Assembly (NCBI RefSeq): GCF_014697375.1
Contig: NZ_JACJRS010000043.1
Location: 1 to 47,939, forward strand
Length of the DNA: 47,939 bases
Reading direction: 5' to 3'
Origin: Phormidium sp. FACHB-1136
GTDB taxonomy: Bacteria; Cyanobacteriota; Cyanobacteriia; Phormidesmidales; Phormidesmidaceae
In this document: positions 7,596 to 15,326 of the stretch, piece by piece
Layout: each line of letters starts with the position of its first letter
Numbering within the stretch: position 1 is the stretch's first letter
Translations under genes and position numbers: made by a program
Notes under the pieces: model-generated
Seen by the model: only the letters and a program-made list of their open reading frames with translations
Told to the model about the DNA's origin: nothing
Database searches by the model: none

Positions 7596-9431
7596 CTAAA
7601 AGACTAAATCTAGACCGAGGCGAGCCAAATCTAGGCTGTAGAGGCGGCTGTGATCGCCATCGGGCACCGCCCAGAGAAACTGACTGGGGGATCGCTGCAC
7701 CATGGCCGTGGGACAGGGCAAGTCGGTGACCCGGTTAATAATTTGCCCTTCCTCGTTCATCAGCGACAGGTGCCCCTCGGTGTCGAGGAGGCCATAGCCC
7801 ACGGAGGTTTCAAAAATCCAGCGCGGTTGGATGTCGGCTCGGTAGCGCACCATCCGCAGCGGTTTGAGATCGACCACAAGCAGTGACTGGGGCTGATCGA
7901 CCTCCAGGGCCAAATAGCGGTAGGGACGGCGAGTGGGCACCAGGTTATAGAGGGGCACAGGCAGCGAGACTGGCCCTAGGTAATGCCCCCGCCGAGTGAC
8001 CAGATAAACAAAGGTCTTTTGCGGTTGCTGCACCACCAGCCCTAGATGACGGGTATCGAGGGCTTGCAGGGCGACAATGCGGCCCTCGGCGATGGGGATA
8101 GACACTCGGCAGGCCGCTGAGATTTTAACGGGAGCCTGGGACGGACTGCGCAGATGGCGGATGAGGAGATCGGCGGTGGCGGGCTGGGGCTGTTGGACGG
8201 TGGCAAACCAATGCCCGTTGGGGGCCACGGCCACCTGGATGGGGCGGGTTTCCTGGGCGATGCGACCTAACCCGTGGGAAATGGAGAGGAGGTGGAGGGA
8301 GGTGGGGGTGGTCAGCATCCCCCCCTGGGGAATGGGGACAAATCGCTGCACTGGCCCAGAGAGCGTAAAGCCCTGGGTGGGGCCAGGGGGGGCAGAAATC
8401 CCCTGCTCTGGCCAGTGGTAAAACCAAACGTGATCCTGGTGGGCGGTGATCAGCAGGCGGGGCTGGGTCGTGGACGTATCGTCCGGGGTTGGGGGTTGAG
8501 GATCGGGAACGGGCAGGGAGGTCAACCCCATCACCGTGATGGGATGGGGCATGGCCACCCAGGGCAGATCGGGGGCGGGCACCGCATCGGGCAGCACCTT
8601 TCCCCCCAGGGGCATGGCCGCAATTTGCCCCGTTTGGCAGGCTTGGTAGACTTGCCCAATGGCTTGGCGCATGGCCTGGGCACTTTGGTAGCGTTTGGGG
8701 GCCAGCTTTTGGAGCGATTGGGCCACCACCGCCCGAATCGGGGCAGGCAAATCCTCAGGAATGTCGGGGACTTGGTTCATATGGGCCACCATCAACTCCA
8801 TGGGCGTACCTGAAAAGGGGCGTTTGCCCAGCAGCATTTCGTAGAGGATAACCCCCACGGCATAGAGGTCGGAGGTGAGGGGGTGCTGGTTGTAGAAGCG
8901 CTCTGGGGCCATGTAGGCGGGCGATCCGGAATGGCCCATTTGCGACTCATTCACCTCCTGGCTGAGGCGGGCGATGCCAAAATCAGAAATTCGCGCCACC
9001 CAGCCCCGTGGGGTGAGGGTGAGTAGAATGTTTTCGGGCTTGATATCACAGTGCACAATGCCCTGCTGGTGGGCGTGGGCCAGCCCCGATAGAATATCCA
9101 GCACCAAGCCCAGCATCTCCTCCCAAGACAGCACAATGTCGCTCTCCAGGATGGATCGCAGGGTGCCCCCCTCGCAGTAGTCCATCACCAGGTAGCGCCC
9201 ATTGGCGGAATGCTCTAGGGCTTGGCAGGTAACGATATTGGGATGCTCTAGGCTCAGCAAAAACCGTAGTTCCCGCAGAAACTTGTGGGTTGGGAACCGA
9301 TCCTTATGCAGATACTTGAGAGCCACCATCTCACCCGTTGTGCGGTGGATGGCGCAATAAACCTGACCAAACTGCCCGTGGCCCACCAGCCCAAGCAGTC
9401 GATAGTGGGATCGTCGGATGGGGCGGGTCAT
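7596..9431 (-). CDS. spkG: Ser/Thr protein kinase, SpkG-like (slr0152 type)
   Basis: Eukaryotic-type protein kinase of about 611 residues. The kinase domain fills roughly residues 8-265: glycine loop GHGQFGQV, VAIK-type Lys in MVALKYL, catalytic HCDIKPEN, DFG, and APE. The residue before the catalytic Asp is Cys, not Arg, so it is a non-RD kinase. A linker rich in Pro and Thr leads to a C-terminal half of repeated beta-like segments that may form a propeller. No transmembrane helix is seen. The ATG at 9431 is preferred over the GTG at 9437. It is the last gene of a V4R operon, 13 bases after the upstream stop, matching the position of slr0152 (SpkG) at the end of the Synechocystis slr0144-slr0152 operon. 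A role in photosystem II assembly or high-light signalling is inferred from that locus. Confidence 0.82.
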   Translation of the reverse strand: MTRPIRRSHYRLLGLVGHGQFGQVYCAIHRTTGEMVALKYLHKDRFPTHKFLRELRFLLSLEHPNIVTCQALEHSANGRYLVMDYCEGGTLRSILESDIVLSWEEMLGLVLDILSGLAHAHQQGIVHCDIKPENILLTLTPRGWVARISDFGIARLSQEVNESQMGHSGSPAYMAPERFYNQHPLTSDLYAVGVILYEMLLGKRPFSGTPMELMVAHMNQVPDIPEDLPAPIRAVVAQSLQKLAPKRYQSAQAMRQAIGQVYQACQTGQIAAMPLGGKVLPDAVPAPDLPWVAMPHPITVMGLTSLPVPDPQPPTPDDTSTTQPRLLITAHQDHVWFYHWPEQGISAPPGPTQGFTLSGPVQRFVPIPQGGMLTTPTSLHLLSISHGLGRIAQETRPIQVAVAPNGHWFATVQQPQPATADLLIRHLRSPSQAPVKISAACRVSIPIAEGRIVALQALDTRHLGLVVQQPQKTFVYLVTRRGHYLGPVSLPVPLYNLVPTRRPYRYLALEVDQPQSLLVVDLKPLRMVRYRADIQPRWIFETSVGYGLLDTEGHLSLMNEEGQIINRVTDLPCPTAMVQRSPSQFLWAVPDGDHSRLYSLDLARLGLDLVF

Positions 9432-9444
9432 AGCCACGCGATTC

Positions 9445-10107
9445 TCAGCCCTGCTGCACTAAGGCTTGCATAATACTTTGGTGGGATTGCCCATTGGCCA
9501 CCAGGGCGGCGGCGGGTTGTAGGCGCTTTCCTAGCCCCAGCACAAAGCGGTTGGCATCATCGCCTCGGGTGGTGCAGCTCGTTTGCACACAGGTCAGCTC
9601 GCGCCCGGTCAGTTGGCTAAAGAAAATTTCTAAAATGCCCCGATCCAGATCGGCGGAGGGGGTTTGGCTGGCGGGGGCGGCGGCGGTAAAGGGGGAGTGG
9701 GTAATCTCAATACTCAGAAACCCCTGATCGCGGTAGGTAATATCAAGCTGAATTTGGCCCCAGCCGTGGGTCTTCCAGCACTGCTGAAGGGATTGCAGAA
9801 ACTCAGCCATAGAGAGGTTGGCGAGGGGTTGGCTGTAGTAGTCGGCCAGTTCTTCGCAGAAGCGGGCATAGAAGTTCTTGCCCCACCAGCGACCACAGTT
9901 GTACAGCACCAGCTTTGAGGCTTGGCCCGTTTCCTTTTCCAGTCCGGCATAGATGGCTTGCAGCAGCGGTTCTGGAATGGCGAGGAGGCGATCCCCCCGG
10001 CGGTTTTCCAGCAAGCCTAGCTCAGTAGATCCGCGCACATAGAGATCCTGGGCAAAGTAGTTGCCCGGTAGGCGACCATCAACAAGTAGATCGGCAACGG
10101 AGACCAT
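9445..10107 (-). CDS. V4R-domain protein, slr0147-like
   Basis: Protein of 220 residues with a C-terminal V4R (4-vinyl reductase) domain, a small-molecule-binding fold. Family features include NCGRWWGKNFYARF and, near the C-terminus, LTCVQTSC followed by RFVLGLG. The paralogue at 11145-11828 has three aligned Cys (177, 182, 190); here the first two are kept (173, 178) but the third is Asn186. Second V4R protein of the cluster, between the slr0146-like gene and the kinase, as slr0147 is in Synechocystis. Probably cytoplasmic; a tetrapyrrole or other ligand and a role in photosystem II assembly are inferred from the family and locus. Confidence 0.78.
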   Translation of the reverse strand: MVSVADLLVDGRLPGNYFAQDLYVRGSTELGLLENRRGDRLLAIPEPLLQAIYAGLEKETGQASKLVLYNCGRWWGKNFYARFCEELADYYSQPLANLSMAEFLQSLQQCWKTHGWGQIQLDITYRDQGFLSIEITHSPFTAAAPASQTPSADLDRGILEIFFSQLTGRELTCVQTSCTTRGDDANRFVLGLGKRLQPAAALVANGQSHQSIMQALVQQG

Positions 10108-10205
10108 AGGATTGATTCCCTCACAGGTATGGTGGACGGGGATGGGGGGACGGGTTCAGACCAGCCTGACTCCCAGGGGAGACCAGAGCAAACGGCCCAG
10201 GGAGC

Positions 10206-10727
10206 CTAGAGCAACCCCGCCAGGGGATCGAGTTCTGGCACCGCCGCCGCTGGCACTGGGGCCGAGGAGGCATGGCCCAGCATCAAATCGCGAGCCTTGG
10301 TCATCCCTGGTTTCAGCAAGTTCATCTGGGCCGGGGTCAGCACCTTGGCCAGTTGTTGTTCCAGCAGTTGAAACAATTGCTGATCGAGAGCCTGGGTTTC
10401 GTGGGCCTGCACCATCTCCGGTAGCCACCCCTGCAACCGTCCTTCCACAAAGGCGCTGTCGTCGAGCAGCATGGCCATGGCCACGTAGCGCAATGCCATC
10501 AGGCCATGGCGCACACTGCGTTCCACCTTGGCCTCCGGTTCCTGGGTGCGCTGCTGAAGGGCGTCGGCAATGGGCTGCATAATGGCGATTTCCTGATCGC
10601 GCAGGATGCGATACACCGCAATGCGCTCCGGGATTGAGCTCACGTACTGGCTCAACATCGTCAGGGCGTTGGCATCGAGGTAGGGTTTCTCAGCGCTTTC
10701 AAACAGGCTGTCGAGTTTGAACGTCAT
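10206..10727 (-). CDS. slr0146-like protein with phycobiliprotein-type fold
   Basis: Protein of 173 residues, all helical by composition. The segment ERIAVYRILRDQEIAIMQPIADAL followed by LMALRYVAMAMLLDDSAFVE and LQGWLPEMVQAHE resembles the globin-like helices of phycobiliproteins (RYVTYAILAGDSSVLDD-type motif). There is no cysteine anywhere, so it cannot bind a bilin covalently, and the C-terminal tail is Ala/Pro-rich. The ATG at 10727 is preferred over 10742 because AAGGA lies seven bases upstream. It is the third gene of the V4R/SpkG cluster, equivalent to slr0146. A non-pigmented scaffold or sensor role is inferred; the fold resemblance is by eye. Confidence 0.68.
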   Translation of the reverse strand: MTFKLDSLFESAEKPYLDANALTMLSQYVSSIPERIAVYRILRDQEIAIMQPIADALQQRTQEPEAKVERSVRHGLMALRYVAMAMLLDDSAFVEGRLQGWLPEMVQAHETQALDQQLFQLLEQQLAKVLTPAQMNLLKPGMTKARDLMLGHASSAPVPAAAVPELDPLAGLL

Positions 10728-10740
10728 GGTCCGATCCTTC

Positions 10741-10776
10741 AATGAGGCGTGAATGAGGCGAGGCGTGAATGAGGCG
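10741..10776. repeat. Short repeats ahead of the slr0146-like gene
   Basis: AATGAGGCG occurs three times, at 10741-10749, 10752-10760 and 10768-10776, with an extra AGGCG between the second and third copies. It lies in the 97-base leader between the short-repeat protein gene and the slr0146-like gene and looks like slippage. Confidence 0.7.
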
Positions 10777-10824
10777 TGCAGGGCAGAAGACTAGGGACTA
10801 AGGGGGCCGATGCGGGCCATGGAT

Positions 10825-11148
10825 CTAGCCAAACAAGCTAGAGAAATCGTCTAAGGTGAGATCGTCACTGGGGGTGTCGGTGGTGGGGGCCGGAGCCTCC
10901 ATGGGGGCAATGGGCACGCCGATGGTGGGCTTGCCCTCCCAGGACATCATCTCGAAGAACTGGCCGACGGTCATTCTCAGAGGCGAGTCGCCCCCCAGCC
11001 CAGAACTGGCCGTGCCGCTAGTGCTATCGGCCCGGTGGGTGATCATGCCGTTCCAGTTCACCCCTTCAAAGAAGGCTTGGACGGTTTCCTTCATCCAGGG
11101 GTGGGGGCTATTGTGGCCATTGGTGGCGGTTAGGGTCGCGGAAATCAT
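10825..11148 (-). CDS. Small slr0145-like protein with duplicated FFExxxW motif
   Basis: Protein of 107 residues with no known domain. Two related segments are visible: VQAFFEGVNWNGM (about residues 23-35) and VGQFFEMMSWEGKPTIG (about 61-77), each with an FFE..xW.G core, joined by a Ser/Thr/Gly linker. The C-terminus is acidic and ends DDFSSLFG. Its start codon overlaps the stop of the upstream V4R gene by four bases, so the two are translationally coupled. It corresponds in position to slr0145. Soluble; function unknown, probably a partner of the V4R proteins. Confidence 0.7.
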   Translation of the reverse strand: MISATLTATNGHNSPHPWMKETVQAFFEGVNWNGMITHRADSTSGTASSGLGGDSPLRMTVGQFFEMMSWEGKPTIGVPIAPMEAPAPTTDTPSDDLTLDDFSSLFG

Positions 11149-11828
11149 GCGCCACCTTCCCCGGCCCGTAGGCGCTTCTCAATGTCGCGGGCGTTGGCCC
11201 CTTCGTTCATCCAGAAGGCGGCGGCGTCAATGCGTTCGCGGCCCCCCAGCAGGAATTTGCAGTAGGTTTCGCCCATGGAATAGCACTGAATCTCGATGCA
11301 ACTCAGTTGTTTGCGCACCATTTCGGTGAAAAATCCGGCAAACAGCCCCGCATAGATATGGCAGACGGGCTTACCCACATCTCCTAGGGTACGGGCCACC
11401 GCCGAATCGAACAGGTTGATGAACATAAAGCCCTGCTTACGGTCGCTCATGTCTACCTCCCAGCGGCCCCAGCCTTGGGAAATGAAGGGCCACCACCAGG
11501 TTTCTAGCAGGAACATCAGGTTGGCTCGCCGGGGGCTCATGGAAAATTCCTTCTCAAACCAGCGCTCAAAGTGCAGGGAGTCCAACTTACCCCACTCCAG
11601 GCCCACGGTATACATGATGGCGGCGGAGGCATCTCCCACTTCCTCCTGAAGCCCCTCCAACAGACCAATGATGAAGTCTTCACTGGTCAAGACATTGCGG
11701 GTGTCGTTCCAGTCTGTGATGGTGCCTTGATCGGGATTGAACTGGAAAAAATCCTTGAGCGCATAGTGGTTATGCTTCTTCGGAAATTTTTGGTGCAGAC
11801 GGTGGGCGGTCTCTGGGGTCATAACCAT
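11145..11828 (-). CDS. V4R-domain protein, slr0144-like
   Basis: First gene of the operon, 227 residues. The N-terminal part (HHKFPKK-like start, NHYALKDFFQFNPDQGTI, ITDWNDTRNVLTSEDFI) leads to a V4R domain ending in LSCIEIQCYSMGETYCKFLLG, which has the three-Cys pattern C177, C182, C190 of V4R proteins. It matches slr0144 of the Synechocystis slr0144-slr0152 (PAP) operon, whose products support photosystem II assembly. The ATG at 11828 is used; an ATG two codons on is equally possible. Expression presumably begins in the long intergenic region shared with psaE, so common light control is plausible but not shown. Confidence 0.78.
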   Translation of the reverse strand: MVMTPETAHRLHQKFPKKHNHYALKDFFQFNPDQGTITDWNDTRNVLTSEDFIIGLLEGLQEEVGDASAAIMYTVGLEWGKLDSLHFERWFEKEFSMSPRRANLMFLLETWWWPFISQGWGRWEVDMSDRKQGFMFINLFDSAVARTLGDVGKPVCHIYAGLFAGFFTEMVRKQLSCIEIQCYSMGETYCKFLLGGRERIDAAAFWMNEGANARDIEKRLRAGEGGA

Positions 11829-12343
11829 GATCTATCCAGCCTTGAAGGACGGTTCTCACTGCTATAAGTAATGTGCCCACGCAGGGCCAGAATTAACAGG
11901 GGTTTTAATCATTATTGATGCTAACGCCCAATCTCCCATTCCGACCAATGCCTCAGAGTGAGGGGTATTTGGCGATCCCAGCCCCTTGCCCGTCCCCAGG
12001 TCATCCCCCATCTGACACAAAACTTATCGCGACCTGCCAGACTTAGCCCCCGGATGGCCCCCGCCCCCGCCCACCCCTCACATGGGGCAAACCCTAGTCA
12101 GATCACCCCGGATGCATGGGATTGGCCACCCGCTGCGACGACCTAGGGATCCAAACCTTGATGCTGCAACAAAACTTAAACCCCGCTGTCCCACGGGAAC
12201 TGTGCAGTCGTAGTAATCTGTTGAACGTGGAAGTCAACCCTATTGAGGTTCTCGCTCGGTTCTTGTCGGTAGACCAAGACCAGTCAAGGGTTTGAACCTT
12301 AATAGATTGTCATAAATACTTGGTTTTCAAGAGGGCATTATTT
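11829..12343. promoter_or_regulatory. Divergent promoter region of V4R operon and psaE
   Basis: 515 bases without a convincing gene. It must hold the promoters of the minus-strand V4R operon and of psaE. The psaE-proximal 150 bases are AT-richer than the rest and contain GAGGG nine bases before the psaE ATG. No clear HLR1-type direct repeat was recognised. Confidence 0.6.
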
Positions 12344-12547
12344 ATGGTTCAACGCGGTTCTAAGGTTCGGATTCTCCGCAAAGAGTCCTACTGGTATCGG
12401 GATGTGGGTACCGTGGCCACCATTGACCAAAGCGGCATCAAGTATCCCGCCGTGGTTCGCTTTAGCAAGGTGAACTACTCTGGCATCAACACTAACAACT
12501 TTGCACTCTCTGAACTGGAAGAAGTGGAAGCGCCCAAGGGTAAGTAA
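12344..12547 (+). CDS. psaE: Photosystem I reaction centre subunit IV (PsaE)
   Basis: Small stromal-side subunit of photosystem I, 67 residues, which helps dock ferredoxin and supports cyclic electron flow. The SH3-like fold is visible as [20 protein letters not shown], then [20 protein letters not shown] and ALSELEEV. The ATG at 12344 gives [12 protein letters not shown], the family start; the TTG at 12320 would add eight unrelated residues. A long untranslated leader is likely because the upstream gene diverges. Monocistronic by spacing: 252 bases separate its stop from fpg. Confidence 0.97.
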   Translation: MVQRGSKVRILRKESYWYRDVGTVATIDQSGIKYPAVVRFSKVNYSGINTNNFALSELEEVEAPKGK

Positions 12548-12799
12548 GCTTATCCCCGGATGGCGTCCCACGCTCACGATTACCCCATCACCCTTGCAGC
12601 CCACGCTCTATCCCACCCTTGGCCGATGGTCTCGGTGGGGCTGAGCTAACGCTGTAGGGGTGTTGTTTTTGAGAGGGGCAACCTGAAGGCGAGCCGATGG
12701 GGAACCCTTGCCCCTGCGGGGTTGGGGCAGGAGGGTGGAATTTGGATGGAGCCTAGGGTTAGGATCAACCTGGTTAAACCTTGTCTGCTGGAGAATCCT

Positions 12800-13648
12800 G
12801 TGCCCGAACTGCCGGAAGTTGAAACCGTTCGCCGGGGGCTGAATCGCGTTACCCTGCATCGGTCTATCGTAAGGGGTGATGTGTTGTTGGCCCGCACCCT
12901 CGCCTATCCCGACCGCCCAGAGGCATTTTGGGCCGGACTGGTCAACACCCATCTCACCGATTGGCAGCGGCGGGGCAAGTATTTACTAGGGCAGTTGGCT
13001 CAGAACGATGGCAAAGCAGCGGGCTACCTGGGGGTGCATCTGCGGATGACCGGACAATTGCTCTGGGTCGATCCGATGGAACCCGTGCCCACCCATTGTC
13101 GAGTGCGGTTTTTTTTAGCCGATCACCACGAACTGCGCTACATCGACCAACGTACCTTTGGCCGTCTGTGGTGGGTGCCGCCCGACCAGGAGCCCGCGTC
13201 GATCATCACCGGACTGCAAGCCCTGGGGCCAGAACCCTTTGACGAAACTTTTTCCCCCACCTACCTCAAGCAACGCCTTGCCCACAGCCGCCGCCCGATC
13301 AAAAACGCCCTGTTGGATCAATCCCTGGTGGCGGGCATCGGCAACATCTACGCCGACGAAGCTCTGTTCCTCAGCGGTCTGCGCCCCACCGTGCTCTCTT
13401 GCCAAACTGGCCCCCGCCGCCTTGCCCAACTGCACCAAGCCATCCTAGACGTGCTCACCACCAGCATCGAATCCGGCGGCACCACCTTCAGCGACTACCG
13501 CGATATCTACGGCGTCAACGGCAACTACGGCGGCGTTGCCTGGGTCTACGACCGAGAAGGACAACCCTGCCGCCGCTGCCAAACCCCCATCCAGCGCATC
13601 AAACTAGCCGGACGGTCGGCCCACTACTGCCCCCAATGCCAGCGGTAG
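12800..13648 (+). CDS. mutM: Formamidopyrimidine-DNA glycosylase (MutM/Fpg)
   Basis: Base-excision repair enzyme of 282 residues that removes 8-oxoguanine and formamidopyrimidines and nicks the abasic site. The GTG at 12800, with GGAG six bases upstream, gives [14 protein letters not shown], whose exposed Pro is the catalytic nucleophile followed by the essential Glu; the 26 residues upstream in the same frame are not family sequence. Other hallmarks are the catalytic Lys in [24 protein letters not shown] (helix-two-turn-helix) and the C-terminal zinc finger with Cys pairs CRRC and CPQC. Length is normal. It is followed by ndhO on the same strand. Confidence 0.96.
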   Translation: MPELPEVETVRRGLNRVTLHRSIVRGDVLLARTLAYPDRPEAFWAGLVNTHLTDWQRRGKYLLGQLAQNDGKAAGYLGVHLRMTGQLLWVDPMEPVPTHCRVRFFLADHHELRYIDQRTFGRLWWVPPDQEPASIITGLQALGPEPFDETFSPTYLKQRLAHSRRPIKNALLDQSLVAGIGNIYADEALFLSGLRPTVLSCQTGPRRLAQLHQAILDVLTTSIESGGTTFSDYRDIYGVNGNYGGVAWVYDREGQPCRRCQTPIQRIKLAGRSAHYCPQCQR

Positions 13649-13673
13649 AGGCGATACAATCAGGTAGCGCACT

Positions 13674-13718
13674 GATTGCGCCGACTGCGTCGATTGCGTC
13701 GATGACACCGATTACACT
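13674..13718 (+). repeat. Nine-base minisatellite upstream of ndhO
   Basis: Five consecutive 9-base units can be read: GATTGCGCC, GACTGCGTC, GATTGCGTC, GATGACACC and GATTACACT. The first three are nearly identical and the last two have drifted. The array fills half of the 98-base gap between mutM and ndhO and could change promoter spacing. Confidence 0.7.
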
Positions 13719-13746
13719 CATTATTCAGAACCATCCAGGACAGACC

Positions 13747-13965
13747 ATGGCAGCCACTCTTAAACGCGGTGATTTAGTCAAAGCCCTGCGAGACAAACTG
13801 GAAAACAGTCTCGAAATCCAGGCCAGCGATCCTCGCCTTCCCCCCTACCTGTTTGAAACCAAAGGGGAAATTGTGGACATCAACGACGACTATGCCCTCG
13901 TCAAGTTTGGCCATGTGCCCACCCCCAACATCTGGCTGCGGCTCGACCAATTGGAGAAGGCTTAA
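13747..13965 (+). CDS. ndhO: NAD(P)H-quinone oxidoreductase subunit O (NdhO)
   Basis: Small peripheral subunit of the cyanobacterial NDH-1 complex at the thylakoid membrane, 72 residues. It matches the family throughout: [19 protein letters not shown], then [39 protein letters not shown] and DQLEKA. The ATG at 13747 with AGGA six bases upstream is the family start; the open frame extends back into mutM but is not coding there. NdhO takes part in cyclic electron flow and respiration and is reported to destabilise the complex. Confidence 0.94.
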   Translation: MAATLKRGDLVKALRDKLENSLEIQASDPRLPPYLFETKGEIVDINDDYALVKFGHVPTPNIWLRLDQLEKA

Positions 13966-14016
13966 CCCAGTTACCCAACCCCATCGCCCAACCCTAGCTA
14001 GGAGTGTGGTCACACC

Positions 14017-14919
14017 ATGCCGACCGATGCGACGTTTCCTCCAGACCTGCTCAAGGGCGACCTTCTGCGCCTAGTGCCCATCGATCTTGATACAGCGGAC
14101 TCCCTCGGCCCGATCACCGAGGTCTGGGTCGATCCGCGCCGTCATCGGGTGATTGGGGTGGGCTGTGGGGGTGGGTTGGGCCGTCGCAGTACTCGATTCC
14201 CGTGGGTTCGGGTGCTGTCGATTGGTCACGATGGCCTGGTGCTGAGGGGATCTATCCCGCAAACACCCGATCCAGAAGACACCGCCCTAGAGGACGGGAT
14301 AGCCCTCGGCGAGGTCGAAGTGTGGTCTGACCACGGAGATCGCCTGGGGCACCTGATCGACTATCGGTTTTCCCCCAGCGATGGGGCCATTCTGCAATAC
14401 CACTTCAGCACCACGGCCCCTCAGGACTTAGCCCCCGGTCTCTATGCCATCCCGCCGGAATCCGTGATCAGTCTGGGCCGTCGCCGTATGATGGTGGCCC
14501 ACACCGCCCTCGCCCAAGCCAACCGTTTAGGCGATCCTGTGTCACCCCATGCCGCCACGTCCCGATCTCCCCTAGAGGCACTGCCCCTCGATCAGGTGAT
14601 GGATCACCTCCCCGACCCTAAACAAACCTGGGACGCCACCCTCGATAAAACCCGCCAAGCCCGCGCCCAACTGTCCGAGCAGTGGCAGGAACAAGGGCAC
14701 CGTCTGCAATCGGAGGCCCAGCAGCGCCTAGGGCATTGGCTAGGAGATGTGAAAAAGCGCACCCGCCACCTGCGCCACCAGATTCGGGAAACGGTTTCCG
14801 ATGTCACCGCTGGTCTGCCTACCCCACCCCAAACGCGGCAGAAAACGCCCCCACCCATTATTGATGTGGATGCCACAGAACTCTGGGAAGATGACGCTCC
14901 ACCGCCGCCTAGCCACTAG
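14017..14919 (+). CDS. PRC-barrel domain protein
   Basis: Protein of 300 residues. Two PRC-barrel-like segments are visible: about 12-75 (DLLRLVPIDLDTADSLGPIT, VWVDPRRHRVIGVGC) and about 95-165 (GEVEVWSDHGDRLGHLIDYR, YAIPPESVISLGRRRMMV). The rest is a charged helical region rich in Gln and Arg (QARAQLSEQWQEQGHRLQSE) that may form a coiled coil, then a Pro-rich tail ending in an acidic patch. No membrane segment. PRC barrels also occur in RNA processing and photosynthetic proteins; the role here is unknown. It follows ndhO by 51 bases and may be co-transcribed. Confidence 0.75.
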   Translation: MPTDATFPPDLLKGDLLRLVPIDLDTADSLGPITEVWVDPRRHRVIGVGCGGGLGRRSTRFPWVRVLSIGHDGLVLRGSIPQTPDPEDTALEDGIALGEVEVWSDHGDRLGHLIDYRFSPSDGAILQYHFSTTAPQDLAPGLYAIPPESVISLGRRRMMVAHTALAQANRLGDPVSPHAATSRSPLEALPLDQVMDHLPDPKQTWDATLDKTRQARAQLSEQWQEQGHRLQSEAQQRLGHWLGDVKKRTRHLRHQIRETVSDVTAGLPTPPQTRQKTPPPIIDVDATELWEDDAPPPPSH

Positions 14920-14993
14920 AAACCGCTGCCAGGAAAATTTCAGGCTGCGGAGACTTGGCGATCTACAGGCAGGGATTGGGCGATCTACGGAAC

Positions 14994-15086
14994 CTAGGTG
15001 CGACTCGATCCGGTTGAACGCCTAGACCACCACAGCAGCACACCATACACCAAGAGCAAATAGGCTACGGCCAGAACGGGAATCAT
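14994..15086 (-). CDS. Possible 30-residue single-helix membrane protein
   Basis: ATG frame of 30 codons: a hydrophobic stretch IPVLAVAYLLLVYGVLLWW, then SRRSTGSSRT. This layout, a single helix followed by positive residues, is that of the tiny membrane subunits of photosynthetic and NDH complexes, but it matches none that I can name. The frame can be extended to a GTG at 15104. No ribosome site is visible for either start, which weakens the call. It would be convergent with the PRC-barrel gene. Confidence 0.33.
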   Translation of the reverse strand: MIPVLAVAYLLLVYGVLLWWSRRSTGSSRT

Positions 15087-15183
15087 CAAAGTAGTGGTAT
15101 TCACGGCGATGACAGTCACAACGGATGAGTGAAATAGGGAGGAGCTAAGCAACAGCACAGAACTCAACTCAGGGAGGTCACCT

Positions 15184-15261
15184 ATGGCCCGTTATCACCG
15201 TTATTGCAACGCCCAGAACTTACCGATTTCTCTGCATCGAAAAATCAGCCTGCGAAGATAG
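15184..15261 (+). CDS. 25-codon micro-ORF with strong ribosome site
   Basis: ATG at 15184 is preceded by AGGGAGGT with five-base spacing, the best ribosome site in this stretch. It encodes a basic 25-residue peptide (MARYHRYCNAQNLPISLHRK, five more residues). An imperfect hairpin follows at 15288-15326. It may be a leader peptide, a small protein or chance; there is no recognisable family. Confidence 0.35.
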   Translation: MARYHRYCNAQNLPISLHRKISLRR

Positions 15262-15287
15262 CAATGATCACAGGGTTGCCCAAAATC

Positions 15288-15326
15288 AGCCTCAGGGTCT
15301 TGGCAATGAACGCCAGACCTCAGGCT
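15288..15326 (+). promoter_or_regulatory. Imperfect hairpin downstream of the micro-ORF
   Basis: AGCCTCAGGGTCTTGGC and GCCAGACCTCAGGCT can pair with a few bulges around a short loop. The left arm shares AAAATCAGCCT with a second copy at 15240-15250. No T-run follows. Could be part of a small RNA or an attenuator-like structure. Confidence 0.35.

Noticed and set aside
8274-8813. 179-codon frame antisense to the SpkG-like gene
   Set aside because: Very Gly/His-rich shadow of the kinase C-terminal half; no recognisable motif.
13399-13746. N-terminal extension of ndhO into mutM
   Set aside because: The open frame overlaps the mutM zinc-finger region; NdhO similarity begins exactly at the ATG at 13747 with a ribosome site.
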